Assembly: GCA_964036275.1 (NCBI GenBank)
Contig: OZ038437.1
Location: forward strand, 10,657,960-10,721,959
Direction of reading: 5' to 3'
DNA length: 64,000 bases
Source of the DNA: Litoditis marina
Taxonomy: Eukaryota; Nematoda; Chromadorea; Rhabditida; Rhabditidae
The stretch's first letter is position 1, and the number at the start of each line of letters is the position of its first letter. A program made the position numbers and the translations under genes. The notes beneath the pieces are model-generated. The model was not told where the DNA came from. It did not search any database and saw nothing but the letters and a program-made list of their open reading frames with translations. Shown one piece after another: positions 58,779 to 64,000 of the stretch.

Positions 58779-59007
58779 CGGCGGAACTTTTCAACAACGA
58801 CACGAAACCATAACTCAGGCGAAAATAATCCGATTTGGCTGAAATTTTCACACAATGTTCAATTTGTGATTCTCTAACGTTCTCTTCTTTTAGTTTTCAA
58901 AAAAAGAATATGTTTGAAGATTTTTGTCAATTAAAAGGAAAAAACGAGTCCGCAATGGCCAAACCAAAGACAACTCACGCAGAGCGCTTCGCGCTCCGCG
59001 CGATGTA

Positions 59008-59206
59008 AAAACCGTCCGCTGAATTCAGAAACCGAAAGGTAGGTTTTCCTTCATTTGAGAAGCGGCGCAAAGTTTTTTGACATAAAAATGGTACACAATG
59101 ACACTCAGACAATTGCAATGACAACTCAATCACAATGACGACAATCAGCCACGGCCTCAAACTTCTCTGAGATTGATAATTCGCGCACAGGGGGTGCGAG
59201 TTTGGA
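59008..59206 (+). pseudogene. Fragment of LINE reverse transcriptase C-terminus
   Basis: Matches 39790-39985 at DNA level (ACCGTCCGCTGAATTCAGAA; GAAGCGGCGCAAAG) with several indels. Cut on the left by element B and on the right by a MITE. Confidence 0.6.
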
Positions 59207-59207
59207 G

Positions 59208-59331
59208 TTAAAGTAGGACGACTATGTGGACCAATCCCGTGTCAACAGTCCTTTAAACCGCAATTGAAAAATGTATTGCGGTTTAAAGGACTGAAGCGTT
59301 GCGATTGGACCACATAATCGACCTTCTTTAA
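59208..59331. mobile_element. Foldback MITE, TTTAAAGGACTG family, best copy
   Basis: Starts TTAAAGTAGGACGACTATG and ends CATAATCGACCTTCTTTAA; inner arms CAGTCCTTTAAACCGCAAT and its complement are nearly perfect. TTAA-like ends. Relatives at 12463, 20103, 25101 and 46523. Confidence 0.8.
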
Positions 59332-59472
59332 GTCTGAACTGTGATGTTTTTAGAAAGTCTACAACCAACATTCCTAAGGTGCGTAAAAGATTATTTCTGT
59401 ATCACTTCAGCAGTTTTTTTATATCCGTGAGAGCATTATCAGAAATTACTTATTTATAGAAAAATGTGAGTA

Positions 59473-59690
59473 CACTGAATGCCATTCTTCTCCTATGTAC
59501 GATGCTTCCACGGAAAAATCAATAACTTGGAACTTTGTTCGAATACGTACAAATTGGAACTTTTGCGAATACCACAGCACCAGAGTTTGTTATTTGGTAC
59601 TTTCCAACTTCTCTTTTGGTTAAAACGGTTACTTTTCTCTAGCCCGATGGTGCGATCAGAACAGGGTTCTTTTCGCGATAGAGAATAAGA
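59473..59690 (-). pseudogene. Exon ending in the YIGEEWHSG-type tail, donor lost
   Basis: Diverged copy of 60900-61105. The GT after the conserved GGCATTCAG end is replaced, so the donor is missing. Confidence 0.4.
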
Positions 59691-59977
59691 ATAGTACTGA
59701 AAGAAGTTGTCATTATACATTGTACAACAATGTTATCTCTAACAGAATATGAATCAGTAAAGTTGAATAACTACGAGTGTCATATGTTTATCTAACATAA
59801 CTAGGAAGAGAGAAGCCAAAATCTACGTTGAAAAAAGCTCAATGTGTGTGCTTAATTTTGAAATGGAATTTACAGTTGGAGGTTGACGTAGTTTTCAAAA
59901 ACAAATCAAAAGATAAAAATTTGAAACAGTTTTAACACTCACCTCAATTCGTGATTTACATTCAAATATAGTGAAAA

Positions 59978-59994
59978 CCAGTATATACGACTGG
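59978..59994 (-). repeat. Palindrome motif copy 14
   Basis: CCAGTATATACGACTGG, then ATATGCTCC. On the minus strand the block ends GAATTGAG|GTGAGT, so it sits at an exon end between P-loop and tail exons. Confidence 0.75.
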
Positions 59995-60577
59995 AATAGG
60001 GAAAATATGCTCCAAAATCATAGGATCGTTTTTTATTCGAGTTGATACTCTGAAATAGGGAATACTTCGCTGTAACCATATTGATCGTGATAAAGATCAA
60101 CAAAGTCTCAATGTTTCGCTGTTTATGAACTCTCTATGAAATTATATCTTGTCTCGAGTTTCGAAAAATACCAATAATAATCAACAAAGTGTTTGACAAT
60201 TTGAATCCGTTTGAACAATCGATAACTTTTTTACAGTAATCGTTAGATTCGAAAGCATTTATCTCGACTCCTACAGTACAAACTTCAAATGACTCTTTTC
60301 TATTATGCGCTTGAACGATGTTGGAATTATTTTCGAACAATCTCTGTAAGTGGGAATGAGAGTTGAACGCGAAAGTTCTTAGCTATATCGATAACATTCG
60401 CGTGGTTAAAGGAACTGACTTGTTCGAATTACTACTGTACGATTATCAGTATATATGAGAAAAGATTTTACAATTGAAAAATTCTTGACAGCCCACATTC
60501 TGCTAACTATGCCGACTGTCATATGAAAATTTCAGTCTCTCAATAAATATATTTAAAGCAGTAGTTTAAGAACTCAC

Positions 60578-60737
60578 ATTATCGTCGGTGAAATTAAACG
60601 GAGTTTTGATAAAAATCTGAATTCCTCCATCGAGAGCCATTGAGTCGTATTCGATATAATTAGCGAGAGCAATGATGAACGTAGACTTTTCGAAACCCGT
60701 CTCTCCCAGCAGAAGAATGTTCATATGTTTCACACAT
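60578..60737 (-). pseudogene. P-loop NTPase exon, best copy
   Basis: TTTCCAG acceptor and GTGAGT donor. Encodes MNILLLGETGFEKST, then FIIALANYIEYDSM and KTPFNFTDDN. This matches a widespread animal family of GTPase-like proteins with NILLLGETGVGKSTxINA in the P-loop. Here the Walker A Gly-Lys context reads GFEKST, so the second Gly is replaced by Glu and binding may be lost. Downstream on the same strand lie the palindrome block (59978) and tail exon (59473), repeating the order seen at 61933-60900. Confidence 0.55.
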
Positions 60738-60899
60738 CTGGAAAAAATAACTGACGGTCACAAAATTTGACAAAATCACGCGCAGCGGTAATTACCAGTA
60801 TGCCGGGCTTTTGATGCTACCGTATCACTTTAGCAGTTTTTTTTATATCCGTGAAAGCATTCTTAAAAATTATTTATGGAAAAATGTGAGTACACTTAC

Positions 60900-61105
60900 C
60901 CTGAATGCCATTCTTCTCCTATGTACGATGCTTCCACGGAAAAATCAATAACTTGGAACTTTGTTCGAATCCGTACAAACTCGAAATTTTGCGAATTCCA
61001 CAGCACATCCGGAGTATGTCGTTTGGTTCCACCTCCTCTTTTGGTAGAAACCGGTTACTTTTCTCTAGCCCGATGGTGCGATCAGAACAGGGATGTAGAT
61101 TGCGA
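60900..61105 (-). pseudogene. Exon ending in YIGEEWHSG
   Basis: Minus strand; one frame reads FEFVRIRTKFQVIDFSVEA, SYIGEEWHSG, then donor GTAAGT. The same tail ends exons at 13264, 31911 (YIGDDWHS) and, out of frame, the RING exon 2 copies. Likely part of the P-loop gene family. Start of the exon is unclear. Confidence 0.45.
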
Positions 61106-61370
61106 TTTTGCGATAGAGATTGAGAAGAGAGCTGAAAAAAAGCTGCAATTACACACTACACAAAAACAATGGAATCTGAATCAGTACGAATCGTTTATGA
61201 GAAAATCAATCCAAAGAAGACCCATTCAGATAACAGGCTTGTTTTTGTGATGGAATGTTGTTCAGTTATAGGTAGTTTTCGAAATACAAATCGAAAAAAG
61301 GAGTTTGAAAAAGTTTCAACACTTACCTCAATTTGGGATGTTTGGGATTTACATTAAAACATAGTGAAAA

Positions 61371-61387
61371 CCAGTATATACGACTGG
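61371..61387 (-). repeat. Palindrome motif copy 15
   Basis: CCAGTATATACGACTGG, block end AAATTGAG|GTAAGT on the minus strand. Confidence 0.75.
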
Positions 61388-61779
61388 AATAGGGAAAATA
61401 TGCAGATACAATCTCTGAAATAGAGATAAATTTGTGAACCTGAATATGATTGATCACAAGTATGCCACCAATCTCATAGTTCGACATTGATGAAACGTAA
61501 TTAGGTTCAAAAAATCTCAATGTTCCGCTGTTTATGAACTCTCTATGAATATCGTCTTGTGTTCGGTACAAAAAAAATACCAATAATTATCAACAAAGTG
61601 TCTGACAATTTGAATCCGTTTCAACAAACGATAACTTCTTCACAGTAATCTTTTAGAGATTCCAGAGAATTTATTTAATCAGCCAACAGACATTCATATT
61701 TACTGTGTCTATACCTGTGAAGTATACTAGAATACAGTGTCTTGCGAAATATATTTCAAGCTGTAGTTTAAAAACTCAC

Positions 61780-61933
61780 AGTATCGTCGGTGAAAGTAAA
61801 CGGAGTTTTGATAACAACTGGAATTTCTCCATCGATGGCCATTGAGTCGTATTCGATATTATTAGCGATAGCAATGGTGAACGTAGACTTTTCCGTCTCC
61901 CACAGCAAAAGAATGTTTATATGCTTCGGAGAT
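61780..61933 (-). pseudogene. P-loop NTPase exon, damaged copy
   Basis: Reads INILLLWETEKST; six bases of the P-loop are gone, removing the glycines. Splice sites remain. Confidence 0.5.
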
Positions 61934-62157
61934 CTGGAAAAAATAACTGACGGTCACCCAGTTTGACAGTAATAAAATTACGAATATTTAATCATTTACA
62001 CTCAGACTCCACACTGTTATTTATCGACTGCAGGTGTGCTCACATTATACAGACAGTAGTTCAGATCTATTTTCCGTTTTTGACGTGAAAATGAACAACG
62101 ACATAGGTTACTCATTACCGAATCGCACCTTTCTTCTGGTTTGGTTGGTGTGTTAGG

Positions 62158-62280
62158 TATACTAGAATTCAATTGAATAGTCACGCAAACTTCGCATGCT
62201 AATGAGACATCGTGCACTTTGATATTTCACGTTTCGGAGTTCTGCTGTGTTCAACATGTTTCACGTGACTGTGCGGTTGT
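62158..62280 (-). mobile_element. MITE, TATACTGTTAG family, reversed
   Basis: Begins TATACTAGAATTCAATTGAA and carries GTTCTGCTGTGTTCAACATG near its other end. Confidence 0.65.
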
Positions 62281-62800
62281 GTAACAGTACAAGCGTACGG
62301 GAGACGCGCGCTCAGGTGAAGAGCTTCTAGATGAAATACTATTAGCGCGGCTTCTGAGTACCCTGTCGGACGCAGAGACTGTCTGTGCTGTGTGTTTTGT
62401 AGTTTGGGTCAGTCACTGGACTTTGCCGTAAACCTGTTTTTATAGTTTTTTGTGAGAGCTAGCGACCATGCATTGGTGTGTTCAAGGTAACAAAAATATA
62501 ACAATGTTTTTTTTAGAAAGAAGGAAAGATCGTACCAGTGTGGACTCCGAGTGGGACTGACAATGGGAGCTAGAGGCTTGGAAGCCGAGAGCTGGGAAGC
62601 GAAAGAACAGAGGAGCGCTTGGCAGTGGTCAGACTGCGGGGCCTAGTTGACGCGAGAGAGCACTAAAGAGAAAAGTTTTATACATTGTAATGTTATTTCA
62701 TTTGGATGGAAAGACATTGAACGATAGCTGTATAGTGATTGTCGAAGGTTGTCTAAGATGTTGTAGTCGTGTTGAGTGAAGAATTAGTTCTATGAGATAC
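62281..62800. other. GC-richer spacer, possible exon
   Basis: Unlike its surroundings. A 42-codon open stretch after TTTTTTAG at 62516 (GLEAESWEAKEQRSAWQW) is open by chance or a decayed exon. Not called as a gene. Confidence 0.3.
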
Positions 62801-62889
62801 GACCGTAATGAGTGTGTCGAGGTCATATTGTCTAAGGTGGTGGGGTACAACTCTCTAGCCTGTGACTATTTCCAATCTTTGCTCATATT

Positions 62890-63140
62890 GCACCAATATG
62901 ATAGTTCTGAAGAAAATGGAAGAAAAACTAACCTTATAGCAAAAACATAGTAAATGTTCTTGAAGTAGTGAGTACGACAACTTTTCAGAGATGTATGCTC
63001 CAGTAATGAGAATAAGATAGGGTCGAAAATTACACCAAGATACCCACGAGTTAATTGGGGTTTCTGTTTTGCGTAGCACACCTGGGTAATAATATTGTGG
63101 AAGCAAAAGATAATTAGGCCTTACCAGAAAACTCAATTAT
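62890..63140. repeat. Solo arm of the long-inverted-repeat unit
   Basis: Left-arm sequence with AATTGGGGTTTCTGTTTTG and a 9-bp deletion (CCGCCCACA region). No right arm in the window. Confidence 0.7.
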
Positions 63141-63652
63141 CTCCTAAACGTACAGTTCGAAACCAAATTATGATGTATCCAAACTCAAAACACAGAAGAA
63201 CTTGCAACTTCAGGAATTTGATCAAACTAGAAACACAGAAAAACAGAATATGAACCAGAATACAATAAAAGATATCATATACGCTTGTAGAAACGACTCC
63301 CTTGATCACGTGAAACGTGTCGAGAGACAAGACAAGTTTTCACGTTTTCTCACGTTCATGAATAGGTTTTTCACAAGTTGCACGTAAAGTTTAACTATAA
63401 CTGAAATTACAAGTTCGAGAGTTTGACGAGTACGAGTACGGTATGATTGGTAATGTCTAATGTTTTTTAAACCTGCGCTATTTTACAGATTTGTTTAGCT
63501 GGGACAGTAAAACTACAACTCCCATGTAGGAGACAAAATACGCAGACTGACGAGGAAAAAGTGGATTTGTACTCTCGCCTCACTTCACAGAAAATCTCAA
63601 TTCTTTTGTTTTTAGTTATTTTTTTTTAATTTTAGCGGCCAGTGACACTCAC

Positions 63653-63819
63653 CATCGCGCCTTTTTCCATTTGACAAATGATCTTGTCATAGGTATCCAA
63701 ACGTGGTATTTCGTATTATTTACGAAGAGTGGGCATCTTGGCTTCAGCTTCATGTACTTCGGGGTCATCAGCACTCGCTTGAACTGCCACCTTGGCGCTG
63801 CCCCCATGTTATCAGACAT
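63653..63819 (-). CDS. Probable first exon of an unrecognised gene
   Basis: ATG at 63819 (minus), 55 open codons plus two bases, then a GTGAGT donor at 63652-63647. Reads MSDNMGAAPRWQFKRV, then LMTPKYMKLKPRCPLFVNN and MTRSFVKWKKAR. It is basic, with no signal peptide or domain I recognise. Absence of repeats within it and good codon-like composition make it one of the better coding candidates. Later exons would lie at lower coordinates, possibly leading to the P-loop exon at 61933, but that link is inference. The 84-codon plus frame here is a shadow. Confidence 0.5.
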
Positions 63820-64000
63820 GATTCAGAACTGGAAAGCCGTGATTAAAGTTAAAAACATAATGACTTTTATAACAGAATGTATGAATTGTACATGGACTGT
63901 CAATCTGCTTCGGAGTACGCCATGAAATTTGTCTTATCTACCTATTCACGTTGCGGTTAAACATAGTTTTAAAACAATTGAAAAGGAATGAAAAGTTTTT

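Larger units (their letters stand above)
57161..59006 (+). mobile_element. Helentron-associated-like element B with GGCGCC array
   Basis: Same plan as element A. A perfect 152-bp inverted repeat (57161-57312 and 57382-57533, 69-bp spacer) opens with AAAAAGTGGGGGAACCAAC. A 140-bp tandem array and a heptamer run follow. Subterminal inverted repeats sit at 57190-57214 and 58957-58981 (core TGTGTGAGTTGTGTTTGG against its diverged complement). The 3' hairpin AGCGCTTCGCGCT is at 58983-58995, followed by CCGCGCGATG. It sits next to a LINE fragment (59008-59206) that it may have entered. Open frames inside (57392-58877) are repeat-derived. Confidence 0.65.

Noticed and set aside
58464..58877. 137-residue open frame
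   Set aside because: Runs through the GGCGCC array and heptamer run of element B.

Overview
This is a repeat-rich, gene-poor stretch of a eukaryotic nuclear genome, almost certainly a nematode and probably Caenorhabditis. The evidence is short exons with TTTCAG-type acceptors and GTGAGT/GTAAGT donors, short introns, AT-rich spacers, and dense small transposons. There are no operons, bacterial ribosome sites or CRISPR arrays. Most coding traces are single exons or decayed copies. I see no complete, intact gene.

Layout. 1-4.3 kb holds a young LTR retrotransposon (1032-4261) with nearly identical LTRs and a GTAT target duplication. 5.7-8.2 kb holds an unrecognised multi-exon minus-strand gene that includes a P-loop exon. 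From about 8.9 to 52.3 kb there are three large paralogous blocks in direct orientation: I about 8.9-26.8 kb, II about 26.8-37.0 kb, III about 41.3-52.3 kb. They share minus-strand Pif1-helicase exons (I and II), plus-strand RING-finger exons, a MIF4G-like exon, tRNA-derived repeats, about 2 kb units with long terminal inverted repeats, and many MITEs. Aligning the blocks shows pre-insertion (empty) sites, so several element boundaries can be read directly.

At the ends of blocks II and III (37.6-41.3 and 52.7-56.8 kb) lie two decayed copies of a family B DNA polymerase gene of the DNA_pol_B_2 type found in large mobile elements and linear plasmids. Each is followed by the 3' end of a non-LTR retrotransposon reverse transcriptase. 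The first copy has a different 5' end, two non-polymerase exons joined in reading phase. The last 6 kb carries more P-loop NTPase exons on the minus strand and the likely first exon of another minus-strand gene (63653-63819).

Most unusual content: (1) two non-autonomous elements (20846-23974 and 57161-59006) built alike: giant near-perfect inverted repeat, different tandem array, subterminal inverted repeats, and 3' hairpin AGCGCTTCGCGCT, resembling Helentron-associated elements; one array holds at least 18 TGACGTCA palindromes. (2) A near-palindrome, CCAGTCATATATACTGG, in 15 copies within a conserved exon-like block shared by unrelated genes on both strands. (3) A decamer, CAAACTACAA, far in excess of chance in introns, repeats and exons. 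All functional statements are inferences from sequence reading alone.
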